A stretch of 64,000 nt of DNA, from the NCBI GenBank assembly GCA_030680175.1, contig JAUXWO010000030.1, positions 124,001 to 188,000 on the forward strand. The letters run 5' to 3'. This stretch comes from Vicinamibacterales bacterium (GTDB lineage Bacteria; Acidobacteriota; Vicinamibacteria; Vicinamibacterales; UBA2999). The number at the start of each line of letters is the position of its first letter. Within the stretch, counting starts at the first letter, position 1. Made by a program: the position numbers and the translations under genes. Under the pieces are notes generated by a model. It saw only the letters and a list, made by a program, of their open reading frames with translations, made no database searches and was not told where the DNA came from. Of the stretch, positions 17,364 to 25,388 are shown in pieces.

Positions 17364-18180
17364 GTGTGGCACCTGGCGGCCGGATCTCCTGGTCCGCTAC
17401 AGCGGGCTCGGGGCCGCGCTCGATGGCCAGTGGTTCTGCTCGCGAGCCTGTCTTGAAGCGGACGCGCGCGTCCGCCTCGACAAGCCGGCGCGCCTGTCGC
17501 TGCCGTCGCTGTCGATGCCCCCGCTCCGGATCGGCGTGCTGCTGGTCCACCAGGGCGTGATCACGGCGCTTCAGCTGCGCGACGCCCTCGCGGCGCAGAA
17601 GCTGAGCGGCCTCCGTCTCGGCGCGCAGTTGCGCGCCATGGGCATCGCCGAGGCGCGCGACGTGCTGCGCGGGCTGGCCGCGCAGGCCGGCGTCGGCTAC
17701 CTCACCTCCGTGGATCCGGAGTCGGTCCGCGAGGCGCCGGGCCGGCTGTCGCAGGATGCCGTGCGCGCCCTCAGCCTCGTGCCCATCGAGTCCGACGCGG
17801 AGCTGAAGCGCCTGCGCGTGGCGTGCGTGGCCCCCGTGCCCCGCACCGCGCTCGGCGCGCTCTCCGAGTTGACCGGCTGGTCCATCGAGCCGCTCCTGGT
17901 GAGCGATGAACACTTCGAACCGCTCGTCACCGCCTACGGCCGCGATGCGCGCGGCGTCGAGCAGCGCGTCGAGGCGCGCACGGTGGCAGGCATCGGCGAT
18001 GCCGCCGCGCTGGTGGCGACCGCCGCCGCCGGCCGCCCCGGCGTCAAGATGGCCCAGGCGCGCTTCGATCCCTACATGTGGGTGCGGCTCGAGAGCGAAT
18101 CGCGCGTCGAGGACGTGCTCGTGGCCATGGATCGCCTGCACGGGGAGGACGCATGTCAAGCGGCGCCTACGTTGCCCTGA
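17341..18180 (+). CDS. Cysteine-motif plus MshEN (GspE N-terminal) domain protein, candidate c-di-GMP receptor
   Basis: This 279-residue protein has an N-terminal four-cysteine motif (C4-x4-C9 and C33-x3-C37), probably a small zinc ribbon. It is followed by a domain like the N-terminus of GspE/PilB/MshE ATPases. Residues 63-86 and 92-115 form two 24-residue motifs, RIGVLLVHQG...LAAQ and RLGAQLRAMG...LAAQ, separated by five residues. This matches the tandem c-di-GMP-binding motif known from MshEN domains. There is no ATPase domain. ATG 17341 lies inside the previous gene, and flgF starts 28 nt before the stop. A role coupling c-di-GMP to flagellar assembly or motor function is inference. Confidence 0.75.
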   Translation: MARCARTECGTWRPDLLVRYSGLGAALDGQWFCSRACLEADARVRLDKPARLSLPSLSMPPLRIGVLLVHQGVITALQLRDALAAQKLSGLRLGAQLRAMGIAEARDVLRGLAAQAGVGYLTSVDPESVREAPGRLSQDAVRALSLVPIESDAELKRLRVACVAPVPRTALGALSELTGWSIEPLLVSDEHFEPLVTAYGRDARGVEQRVEARTVAGIGDAAALVATAAAGRPGVKMAQARFDPYMWVRLESESRVEDVLVAMDRLHGEDACQAAPTLP

Positions 18181-18878
18181 GCGGGATGCAGGCACGGCTG
18201 GATCAGCTCGATCGCCTCGCGGCTGATCTCGCCAACGCCAACACGACCGGCTACAAGGGCGAGCGCAGCACGACGACCGCCGTCGAGCGCCCGTTCGCGC
18301 AGGCCCTCGATGCCGCCATGGACGTCAAGGACGGCGATCGCCGGCTCGACTTCAGCAACGGCACGACCTCGCCGACGGGCCGCGACTTCGACTTCGCGAT
18401 CGAGGGCCCCGGCTTCTTCGTCGTCGAGACCGCCGGCGGGCCGCGCTACACACGCAACGGCCACTTCGACCGCAGCGCCGAGGGGCTGCTCGTCTCGGCC
18501 GAGGGCCATCCCGTCCTCGGCGAGGACGGCCCCATCGAGGTGCCGACCACCGGCGGCCTGGAGGTGGACGCCGACGGCTCGATACGGGCCGGCGGCGAGA
18601 TGCTGGGCAAGCTGCAGATCATGGAGTTCGACGACCTGACCGCGCTCCGGCGCGAGGGGGGATCGCTCTTCGCCGCGCCCGGCAAGACGCCGACGCAGGT
18701 GGAGGAACCGCTCGTCTACGGCCGCGTGCTCGAGGGCTCCAACGTCAACGTCGCCGACCGCATGGCGCGCCTCGTCGAACTGCAGCGCAACTTCGAGGCG
18801 CTGCAGCGCGGGTTGAGCGTGACGATGAACGACCTGAACAGCCGCGCGATCGCGGAACTCGGCCGGCTCCGCATGTAA
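18153..18878 (+). CDS. flgF: Flagellar proximal rod protein FlgF
   Basis: The 241-residue axial protein begins SSGAYVALSGMQARLDQLDR, then LAADLANANTTGYKGERS. It contains DFAIEGPGFFVVET and YTRNGHF, and a C-terminal SNVNVADRMARLVELQRNFE heptad region. The order flgF-flgG and the shorter length distinguish it from FlgG and FlgE. ATG 18153 is preceded by GGGGAGG at 18141-18147. Confidence 0.9.
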   Translation: MSSGAYVALSGMQARLDQLDRLAADLANANTTGYKGERSTTTAVERPFAQALDAAMDVKDGDRRLDFSNGTTSPTGRDFDFAIEGPGFFVVETAGGPRYTRNGHFDRSAEGLLVSAEGHPVLGEDGPIEVPTTGGLEVDADGSIRAGGEMLGKLQIMEFDDLTALRREGGSLFAAPGKTPTQVEEPLVYGRVLEGSNVNVADRMARLVELQRNFEALQRGLSVTMNDLNSRAIAELGRLRM

Positions 18879-18926
18879 CGCGGCCCGGACCCCCGCCCTC
18901 GAAGCATCGGCAAAGGACGAGAGAAC

Positions 18927-19715
18927 ATGATTCGCGCACTCTACACGGCGGCCAGCGGGATGACGGCGCAACAGGCCAATATCGACACGACGGCCAACAA
19001 CCTCGCCAACGTGAACACCGCCGGCTTCAAGCGGAGCCGGACGGAGTTTGCCGACATGGTCTACCAGCAGGTGCGCGGGGCCGGCTCGCCGACCTCGCCC
19101 GCGACCGAGGCCCCCATCGGGCTCGAGATCGGCCTCGGCACGCGGCCGGTCGCCACGGCGCGCGACTTCCGCCCCGGCAACCTCCGGTCCACGGGATCGC
19201 CGCTCGACCTCGCGGTCGAAGGGCGCGGCTTCTTCCAGATCGGGCTGCCGACCGGCGAGACCGCCTACACCCGCGCCGGCATCCTGCACCTCGACGCGCA
19301 GGGCGCGCTCGTGACGGCCGAGGGCTACCCGCTGCAGCCGGCGCTCTCGATCCCCGCCGATGCGCTGTCGGTGTCCATCTCGAAGGAGGGCACGGTGTCC
19401 GTGGTGCTGGCCGGCGAGTCCGCGCCGCAGCAGGTCGGCAACATCGAACTCGCCTCGTTCCAGAACCCCGCGGGCCTGCGCGCGCTCGGCGGCAACCTCT
19501 TCGCCGTCACGACCGCGTCGGGAGAGCCGACGACGGCGGTGCCGGGTGCGGAGGGGATGGGCACGCTCGCGCAGGGCTTCCTGGAAGACTCGAACGTGTC
19601 GGTGGTCGAGGAGATGGTCAACATGATCCTCGGCCAGCGCGCGTATGAGGCCAGCTCCAAGATCGTGAAGGCGTCCGATGAAATGCTCGGCCAGGTCAAC
19701 AACCTTGTCCGCTAG
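18927..19715 (+). CDS. flgG: Flagellar distal rod protein FlgG
   Basis: A 262-residue protein, the usual FlgG length. It starts MIRALYTAASGMTAQQANID, the canonical FlgG opening, followed by NNLANVNTAGFKRSR. The C-terminus has SNVSVVEEMVNMILGQRAYE and ends EMLGQVNNLVR. It forms the drive shaft's distal rod, which passes through the P and L rings encoded next. Confidence 0.96.
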   Translation: MIRALYTAASGMTAQQANIDTTANNLANVNTAGFKRSRTEFADMVYQQVRGAGSPTSPATEAPIGLEIGLGTRPVATARDFRPGNLRSTGSPLDLAVEGRGFFQIGLPTGETAYTRAGILHLDAQGALVTAEGYPLQPALSIPADALSVSISKEGTVSVVLAGESAPQQVGNIELASFQNPAGLRALGGNLFAVTTASGEPTTAVPGAEGMGTLAQGFLEDSNVSVVEEMVNMILGQRAYEASSKIVKASDEMLGQVNNLVR

Positions 19716-20394
19716 CCGCGCGATCGTGGCGCTGGCGCTGGTGCTGGCCGCCTCGACGGCGACGGCGCATGCGCCCGTCGACTGCGCGTCCGGGGTCGCC
19801 GCGGCGATCTGCGCCGCGGTCGAAGCCCGCGTCGGCGGCGATGCCGAGGTGGCCATCTCCGGCCTCGAGGTCCGCCTGGTGCGCGAGGCCGCGGACATCG
19901 AGGCCCGCCCGGTGCCCGGGGCGCGCCTGGGCCGTCCCGCCCGCTTCCTCCTGTTCGATCGCGCCGGCCTCCGCGTCGGCGAGGCCCAGGCCACGCTGCA
20001 GGTGACGCGCACCGTCGCGCGTGTGGCCGCGCCGATCGCGCGCGGCGCGGTCGTCGAGGCCGGCGCGCTCAGCGTGCAGGCCGAGGCGCTTGGCGAGACG
20101 CCGATCGTGCCCGTGCCGGCGCCCGATGCGGTGATCGGCGCTCGCGCACGACGCGATCTGGTGCCGGGCGAACTCCTCACGCAGGCGCTCGTGCGTGTCG
20201 ACCCGCTGGTCGTCAGCGGCCGCGCCGTGACGATCGTGGCCCGCATCGGCGGCGTGACCGTCGAGGGGCAGGCCGTGGCCGCGCAGGATGGCGCGCTCGG
20301 CGATGTGATTCGCGTCGTGAACCCCGACAGCCGGCGGCCCCTGCGCGGCCGTGTCGTCGAGGGCGGACGCGTCGAGGTGATGTATGAACCGTAA
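19678..20394 (+). CDS. flgA: Flagella basal body P-ring formation protein FlgA
   Basis: A periplasmic chaperone for FlgI with a signal peptide (ALALVLAASTATAHA) and a C-terminal SAF-type FlgA domain. Visible motifs are AAPIARGAVVEAGALSV, ARARRDLVPGELLTQA and VVNPDSRRPLRGRVVEGGRV. The first ATG (19678) overlaps flgG by 38 nt; a TTG at 19705 would give a more standard signal peptide, so the start is uncertain. About 238 or 229 residues. It overlaps flgH by 11 nt. Confidence 0.88.
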   Translation: MKCSARSTTLSASRAIVALALVLAASTATAHAPVDCASGVAAAICAAVEARVGGDAEVAISGLEVRLVREAADIEARPVPGARLGRPARFLLFDRAGLRVGEAQATLQVTRTVARVAAPIARGAVVEAGALSVQAEALGETPIVPVPAPDAVIGARARRDLVPGELLTQALVRVDPLVVSGRAVTIVARIGGVTVEGQAVAAQDGALGDVIRVVNPDSRRPLRGRVVEGGRVEVMYEP

Positions 20395-21100
20395 GATCGT
20401 CTGGAGCGCCGTGATCGCGCTCACCGTGGGCCTCGCCGCGCCGGCCGCGGCGCGCCAGGACACGCCGGCCAATCCCGAGAAGCCCGCGAAGCCCGCCGAC
20501 AGCTACGACGTGCTGTTCCAGCGGTACCTCGAGGCGGCACGCACCGGCAGCGTGACGCCGGCGACGGCGCCCGTGCGGGTCGACTGGCTCGCCGGCCTGA
20601 CGGCCGATCCGCGTGCCCGCGGCGTCAACGACCTGCTGACCGTCCACGTGGTCGAGGCCATTGCCGCCTCGGGCAGCGCCGGATCGACGCTCGGCAAGAA
20701 CAGCTCGGCGGGCGCATCGGTGGGCAGCTTCTTCGGCCTGCCGGACCGCATCCCGGGCATCGACCCGTCGAACCTGGCGGGCACGTCGGCCAAGAGCGAC
20801 TTCAAGGGCAGCGGCGTGACGAACCGCTCGGGGGCCCTGACGGCGGTGATGACCGTGCGCGTCTCGGAAGTGCTGCCGAACGGCGACCTCGTGCTCGAAG
20901 GCGCGCGCGAGATCGACATCAACGGCGATCGCCAGATCGTGGTGTTGACGGGCGTCGTACGCGTCATGGACGTGCCGACGAGCAACGTCGTGCCCTCCAC
21001 CGCGATCGGCCAGCTGCGCATTCGCTACTTCGGGCGCGGGCTGATGCGGGACAACCTGCAGCCCGGCTGGCTCATCCGCATCCTCAACAAGATCTTCTAA
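20384..21100 (+). CDS. flgH: Flagellar L-ring protein FlgH
   Basis: The 238-residue protein has a type I-like signal peptide ending AAPAAARQ. The FlgH domain follows: RARGVNDLLTVHVVEAIAASGSA, then MTVRVSEVLPNGDLVLEGAREI, and a final YFGRGLMRDNLQPGWL. It forms the outer-membrane bushing. FlgH is usually a lipoprotein, but no cysteine is visible near the signal cleavage site, so it may be anchored in another way. Confidence 0.93.
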   Translation: MNRKIVWSAVIALTVGLAAPAAARQDTPANPEKPAKPADSYDVLFQRYLEAARTGSVTPATAPVRVDWLAGLTADPRARGVNDLLTVHVVEAIAASGSAGSTLGKNSSAGASVGSFFGLPDRIPGIDPSNLAGTSAKSDFKGSGVTNRSGALTAVMTVRVSEVLPNGDLVLEGAREIDINGDRQIVVLTGVVRVMDVPTSNVVPSTAIGQLRIRYFGRGLMRDNLQPGWLIRILNKIF

Positions 21101-21112
21101 CGGGGTCAGGTC

Positions 21113-22249
21113 ATGAACCGTCAGGTCATAAGCCGTCACGCGATCGCGGTCACGCTCGCCGCCCTGATCGCGCCGCTCGCGATCCCCGTGTCCGCCGCCG
21201 GCCAGGCCCACGTGCCCGTGCGCATCAAGGACGTCGCCTCGATGCAGGGCGCGCATCCGGTGCCCCTCGTCGGCTACGGCCTGGTCATCGGGCTGAACAA
21301 GACCGGCGACCGCAAGCAGACGATCTTCTCCGCGCAGTCGCTGGCCAACGTGCTCCAGCGCTTCGGCATGGACGTGCCGGCGAGCGAGATGAAGATCGAG
21401 AACATCGCCGCCGTCCTCGTGACGGCGGAGTTGTCGCCCTTCGCGCGCTCCGGCGCGCGCATCGACGTGACGGCCTCCTCGATTGGCGATGCGCGGAGCC
21501 TGCAGGGCGGAACGCTGCTCGTCACGCCGCTCCGCGGGCCCGACGGCACGGTGCACGCGCTGGCGCAGGGCGCGCTGTCGCTCGGCGGCTTCGGGGGCGG
21601 CGACGGCGGCAACAGCGTGCAGGTGAACCACCTGACCGTGGGCCGCGTGCCCGCGGGCGCACTCGTCCAGATCGGCCAGCAGGTCGCCCTTGGAGATACG
21701 CCGCACCTGCTGTTGTCGCTGCGTGAACCGGACTTCACGACCGCGCGCCGCCTCGCGGAGGCGGTGACGGCGGAACTCGGCGAGGACGTGGCCCGCGCCG
21801 TGGACCCGGCGACCGTGTCGATTGCGGTGCCCGAGGCGTATCGCGGCGCCATCTCCGACCTGATGGCGCGGCTCGAGCCCGTCATGCTGGTGACCGACGC
21901 GACCGCGCGCATCGTGATCAACGAGCGCACCGGCACGGTGGTCGTGGGCGGCGGGGTGCGGCTGAGCGCCGCCGCCGTGGCGCACGGGTCGCTGTCGGTG
22001 CGAATCGCGACGAGCTACGACGTGTCGCAGCCGGCGCCGTTCTCGCAGGGCGAGACAGTGGTCGTGCCGCAGACCGACGTGGAGGTCCGGGAACAGGACG
22101 GGCGCCTGATGGCCCTCGAAAGCGGCGTGACGCTCGACGCCGTCGTCCGCGGCCTGAACGCCCTCGGCGCCACGCCCCGCGACATCATTGCCATCCTCCA
22201 GGCGCTCAAGGCCGCCGGTGCCCTGCAGGCGGAGATCGTCATTATTTGA
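21113..22249 (+). CDS. flgI: Flagellar P-ring protein FlgI
   Basis: This 378-residue periplasmic ring protein has a signal peptide ending about VSAAGQA. Family blocks include VRIKDVASMQGAHPVPLVGY, GLVIGLNKTGD and TLLVTPLRGPDG. The C-terminus ends in GVTLDAVVRGLNALGATPRD and IIAILQALKAAGALQAEIVI. It works with FlgA and FlgH. The TGA stop is followed at once by a palindromic heptamer repeat. Confidence 0.96.
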   Translation: MNRQVISRHAIAVTLAALIAPLAIPVSAAGQAHVPVRIKDVASMQGAHPVPLVGYGLVIGLNKTGDRKQTIFSAQSLANVLQRFGMDVPASEMKIENIAAVLVTAELSPFARSGARIDVTASSIGDARSLQGGTLLVTPLRGPDGTVHALAQGALSLGGFGGGDGGNSVQVNHLTVGRVPAGALVQIGQQVALGDTPHLLLSLREPDFTTARRLAEAVTAELGEDVARAVDPATVSIAVPEAYRGAISDLMARLEPVMLVTDATARIVINERTGTVVVGGGVRLSAAAVAHGSLSVRIATSYDVSQPAPFSQGETVVVPQTDVEVREQDGRLMALESGVTLDAVVRGLNALGATPRDIIAILQALKAAGALQAEIVII

Positions 22250-22320
22250 GGCTGTCAGCGATCAGCTATCGGCTTTCGGCTCAGTCGAGCTGACCGCCGA
22301 TCGCCGATAGCTGACAGCTA
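22250..22320. repeat. Palindromic heptamer repeat between flgI and flgJ
   Basis: Degenerate GCTNTCN-type heptamers form an imperfect palindrome. The arm at 22251-22273 pairs with 22303-22318, and the left arm carries exactly one extra 7-nt unit (CGATCAG). The array starts directly after the flgI stop codon. It could form a hairpin in the mRNA between flgI and flgJ. Confidence 0.7.
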
Positions 22321-22334
22321 CTGCGAAGCCGCAC

Positions 22335-23234
22335 ATGTCTGACCCTCTGAACCTCCAGTCGATCCTCGAACGCGTCCGCGCGGGTGAGGTTGCGGCGGCG
22401 CCGAACCAGCCCGACCGCGAGAAGGTCATCGCGCTCGCGCAGGAGTTCGAGTCGCTGCTGATGCACCAGATGGTGCGCCAGATGCGGCAGTCGATGCTCG
22501 ACGAGCCCGAAGAGGACGACATGGGGCTCGGCCGGCCGGTCTACACGGACGTGGTCGACGGCGAGCTGACGAGGCAGTTGAGCCAGTCGGGCGGCTTCGG
22601 GCTGGCGGCGGCGATGCTCCAGGCGTTCGAACGCCAGGTGGCCGGCCAGAACCCGGCGCCGGCCGCCGGCCAGAATCCGACGCCCATGGTCGGTGCGCCG
22701 ACCCCGGCGGCGGGCAAGGCGCCGGCGCAGGCCCCGAATCCCGCCCAAATCGCGCCGGTGACGGCCGCGCCGCATGTGCACCCGCACGGCACGCCCGATG
22801 CAAGTCGGGAGATATCGATCGTCGGGGACGCGAAGGTGACCTCGGCGTTCGGGTGGCGTCAGGACCCGTTTCACGGCCACAGCAGGTTTCACGCGGGCGT
22901 GGATCTGCGGGCGGCCTACGGGAAGGCGGTGCCAAGCGTGAGCGAAGGCACCGTGGCGTTCGCCGGCGAACAGGGCGCCTACGGGCTGACCGTCGTCGTC
23001 GACCACGGCAATGGCCTGACGACACGGTATGCGCACCTCTCCTCGCTGGATGTGACCGGCGGCGAGACGGTGGGGGCCGGACAGCAGGTGGGCCGGGTGG
23101 GGCAGACAGGCCGGGCGACCGCGCCGCATCTGCACTTCGAGGTCTTCAGGAACGGCCGGGTCATGGACCCGGCACAGGCGGCCGAACATTTTTCGACCGC
23201 AGGATTAAAGCTGGTGTCGCTCGATGTCGATTAG
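22335..23234 (+). CDS. flgJ: FlgJ-type rod-binding protein fused to an M23 (LytM) peptidase domain
   Basis: This 299-residue protein has a FlgJ rod-binding domain at about residues 28-100 (AQEFESLLMHQMVRQMRQSM, then a GGFGLAAAMLQAF end). An Ala/Pro-rich linker and a C-terminal M23 endopeptidase domain at about 165-290 follow. The zinc ligands are intact: H186-x3-D190 (HAGVD) and HLH at 265-267. The classical proteobacterial FlgJ uses a glucosaminidase domain instead. The job, cutting peptidoglycan for rod passage, is inferred to be the same. No signal peptide is visible, so export would be by the flagellar route. Confidence 0.88.
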   Translation: MSDPLNLQSILERVRAGEVAAAPNQPDREKVIALAQEFESLLMHQMVRQMRQSMLDEPEEDDMGLGRPVYTDVVDGELTRQLSQSGGFGLAAAMLQAFERQVAGQNPAPAAGQNPTPMVGAPTPAAGKAPAQAPNPAQIAPVTAAPHVHPHGTPDASREISIVGDAKVTSAFGWRQDPFHGHSRFHAGVDLRAAYGKAVPSVSEGTVAFAGEQGAYGLTVVVDHGNGLTTRYAHLSSLDVTGGETVGAGQQVGRVGQTGRATAPHLHFEVFRNGRVMDPAQAAEHFSTAGLKLVSLDVD

Positions 23235-23265
23235 TGTGACGGGAAACCTCCAGACAGGAGACGTC

Positions 23266-23559
23266 ATGAAGATTGAGGGCAATCGCCCGAATCAGGAAGC
23301 GTCGACGACACAGCGACTTGACGGGATCAAGAACGGCCGATCGGGCCAGGCGGCCACCGTGGGCGCCCGGCAGGGCGACCGTGTGCAGCTTTCGCCGGAT
23401 GCGGCACTGGCGCAGAGCGCGCTGCAGGCGGCCGGCGAGACCCCGGCGATTCGCCAGGATGTGGTCGAGCGGGCCCGCAAGGCCCTCGACGCCGGCCAGA
23501 TCGGCAACGACCCGGAGCGGCTCGCGGACCGGTTGATCGACCAGATGCTCGGCCGCTAG
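23266..23559 (+). CDS. flgM: Anti-sigma-28 factor FlgM
   Basis: A 97-residue protein with a flexible N-terminus and the FlgM C-terminal sigma-binding helices: DRVQLSPDAALAQSALQA, RQDVVERARKALDAGQI, ERLADRLIDQMLGR. ATG 23266 has a good AGGAG site 6 nt upstream; an in-frame ATG at 23224 overlaps flgJ but lacks such a site. FlgM holds FliA inactive until it is secreted through the finished hook. Confidence 0.85.
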   Translation: MKIEGNRPNQEASTTQRLDGIKNGRSGQAATVGARQGDRVQLSPDAALAQSALQAAGETPAIRQDVVERARKALDAGQIGNDPERLADRLIDQMLGR

Positions 23560-23640
23560 CCGTCGGCGTCGGACTTCGGTCCTGGCGCGCGCGGGCGCGA
23601 CGTGCGGGCGGTCGCTTGACGAACCGCACGAGGAGAGATC

Positions 23641-24006
23641 ATGTCCGACACGATGGACGCGGCCACGCTGGCCGCTCGACGCCTGACGTCCGCCCTCGAG
23701 CAGGTCAGTGACGCGCTCGGGACGGCGGACCTCGACGCGCTGCTGGCCGCCGAGTCCGGTGTGGCGGCGGCGGTCGCCGCCTTTCGTCCCCCGTTCTCGC
23801 CGCCGGCGGATCCAGGGGCCTGTGCGGCCGAGACGGCCGCGCTCGAGCGCGCACTGAGCCGCTGCCGGCGGCTCGGCCGTTCGCTCGACACCTTCGCCCA
23901 CACCGTCCTGACGTCTGCCGACCCTGCCGCCTCGTACGATCGCGGCGGCCGGGAGCGCGGCGAGCAGACGGGCGCGCCCGCCCCGGTCTGGGAGGCGCGG
24001 ATCTAA
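23641..24006 (+). CDS. FlgN-like export chaperone for FlgK/FlgL (by position)
   Basis: This 121-residue, mostly helical protein (LAARRLTSALEQVSDALGTA and similar) carries no clear signature. It lies between flgM and flgK, where flgN is usually found. A GAGGAGAG site precedes its ATG, and its TAA shares one base with the flgK ATG. A FlgN role is therefore likely but not shown by sequence. The C-terminal 30 residues look disordered. Confidence 0.6.
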   Translation: MSDTMDAATLAARRLTSALEQVSDALGTADLDALLAAESGVAAAVAAFRPPFSPPADPGACAAETAALERALSRCRRLGRSLDTFAHTVLTSADPAASYDRGGRERGEQTGAPAPVWEARI

Positions 24007-25385
24007 TGTCGCTCTTCGGCAGCCTGACGTCGGCGTCGCGTGCCCTCGAAGCCCAGCGCTTCGGCCTCGACGTCACCGGCCAGAACATCGCGAACATCAA
24101 CACGCCGGGCTACACCCGCCGTGAAGTGGACTTCGCCGCCGTCGCACCGGCCGACCGCATGAGCGCGGGCGGTGGCGTGAACGCCACCGGCATTCGCACC
24201 ATCCGCGATGCGATGCTCGAACGCCGCTTCCGGCAGGAGCTGCCCGACGAGCGACGCCAGGCGGCGATCGCCGAGACGCTGTCGCTCGTCGAGGTCGCGC
24301 TCGGCGGCCCGGGCCGGTCCCTCGACGCCCAGCTCACCGCGTTCTTCGACGGCTGGGCCCGCCTCGCCGAAGACCCGCTGTCGGCGACCGCGCGTCAGGC
24401 CGTGGTGCAGCAGGGGCAGACGATGGCGGCGAGCGTCCGCGATCTGGCGGGGCGGCTCTCGCTCGCGGAGCGGGATACGAACGTCCGTGTCGGCGCGGGG
24501 GTGAGCGACATCAACGGGCTCGTCACGCGCATCGCCGCGCTCAACCAGTCGATTGCGTCCGTCGGCGGCGGCAACGCCGGGCAGACGGCCACGCTGCGCG
24601 ACCAGCAGGGCGAGGAGCTGCGCAAGCTCGCGGGCCTGGTCGGCGTCGAGGTACTCACGCGGGCGGACGGCGGCGTGGATGTCTCGTTCGCGGGCGGACG
24701 TCCGCTGGTGATTGGCCATATCGGCTACGCGGTCGAGGCGGTGCCCGCCGCGGGCACGGGCCTCATCCAGATTCACAGCGGCGGCGTCGACGTGACCGCC
24801 GCCGTGACCGCGGGCACGCTCGGCGGCCTGCTCCACACGCGCGACACCCTGATCCCCGGCTACAAGTCGGACCTCGACACGCTCGCCCATACCCTGGCGA
24901 CCGAAATCAACGCGCTGCACAGCGCGGGGTTCGACCGCGCGGGTGTGGCGGCCGGCAACTTCTTCGAGCCGCCGGCGGCGGTCGCGGGGGCGGCGGCGGG
25001 CCTCCGCGTCGAGGCCGCGCTGATCGCCGATCCCTCGCGCGTGGCGGCGGCCGCGGTCGCCTCACCCGGCGACAACGCCCAGGCGCGCGCGATGGCGAAC
25101 CTGCGCGACGGGCTGGTCATGAACGGCGGCACGGCCACGCTCCACGACGGCTGGGGCAATCTGCTCTACCGCGTGGGCGCCGATACGCAGGCCGCGCGCT
25201 TCGAACAGCGGACGCGCGCCGAGATCGTGCGCCAGATCGAGAACCTGCGCGACGGCATCTCGGGCGTGTCGCTCGACGAAGAGGCCATGCGCATGCTCAA
25301 GTTCCAGCGCGCCTACGAGGCCAACGCGCGCTTCTTTCGCGCGATCGACGAGTCGATTGACGTGCTGCTGTCGCTCAAGAGGTAA
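24006..25385 (+). CDS. flgK: Hook-filament junction protein FlgK
   Basis: A 459-residue axial protein. The N-terminal D0 motif is SLTSASRALEAQRFGLDVTG followed by QNIANINTPGYTRREVDF. The middle has the LRDQQGEELRKLAGLVGVEV segment typical of FlgK, and the C-terminus SLDEEAMRMLKFQRAYEANA. It links hook to filament together with FlgL. Confidence 0.95.
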   Translation: MSLFGSLTSASRALEAQRFGLDVTGQNIANINTPGYTRREVDFAAVAPADRMSAGGGVNATGIRTIRDAMLERRFRQELPDERRQAAIAETLSLVEVALGGPGRSLDAQLTAFFDGWARLAEDPLSATARQAVVQQGQTMAASVRDLAGRLSLAERDTNVRVGAGVSDINGLVTRIAALNQSIASVGGGNAGQTATLRDQQGEELRKLAGLVGVEVLTRADGGVDVSFAGGRPLVIGHIGYAVEAVPAAGTGLIQIHSGGVDVTAAVTAGTLGGLLHTRDTLIPGYKSDLDTLAHTLATEINALHSAGFDRAGVAAGNFFEPPAAVAGAAAGLRVEAALIADPSRVAAAAVASPGDNAQARAMANLRDGLVMNGGTATLHDGWGNLLYRVGADTQAARFEQRTRAEIVRQIENLRDGISGVSLDEEAMRMLKFQRAYEANARFFRAIDESIDVLLSLKR

Positions 25386-25388
25386 GCC

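Noticed and set aside
18156..20246. Long minus-strand frame over flgF-flgG-flgA
   Set aside because: Antisense to rod genes with canonical motifs; composition typical of frame shadows.
23560..23640. Sigma-28 or sigma-54 promoter before the flgN-like gene
   Set aside because: The gap is GC-rich but no TCAAG/CGATTA or GG-N10-GC pair with acceptable flanks was found.
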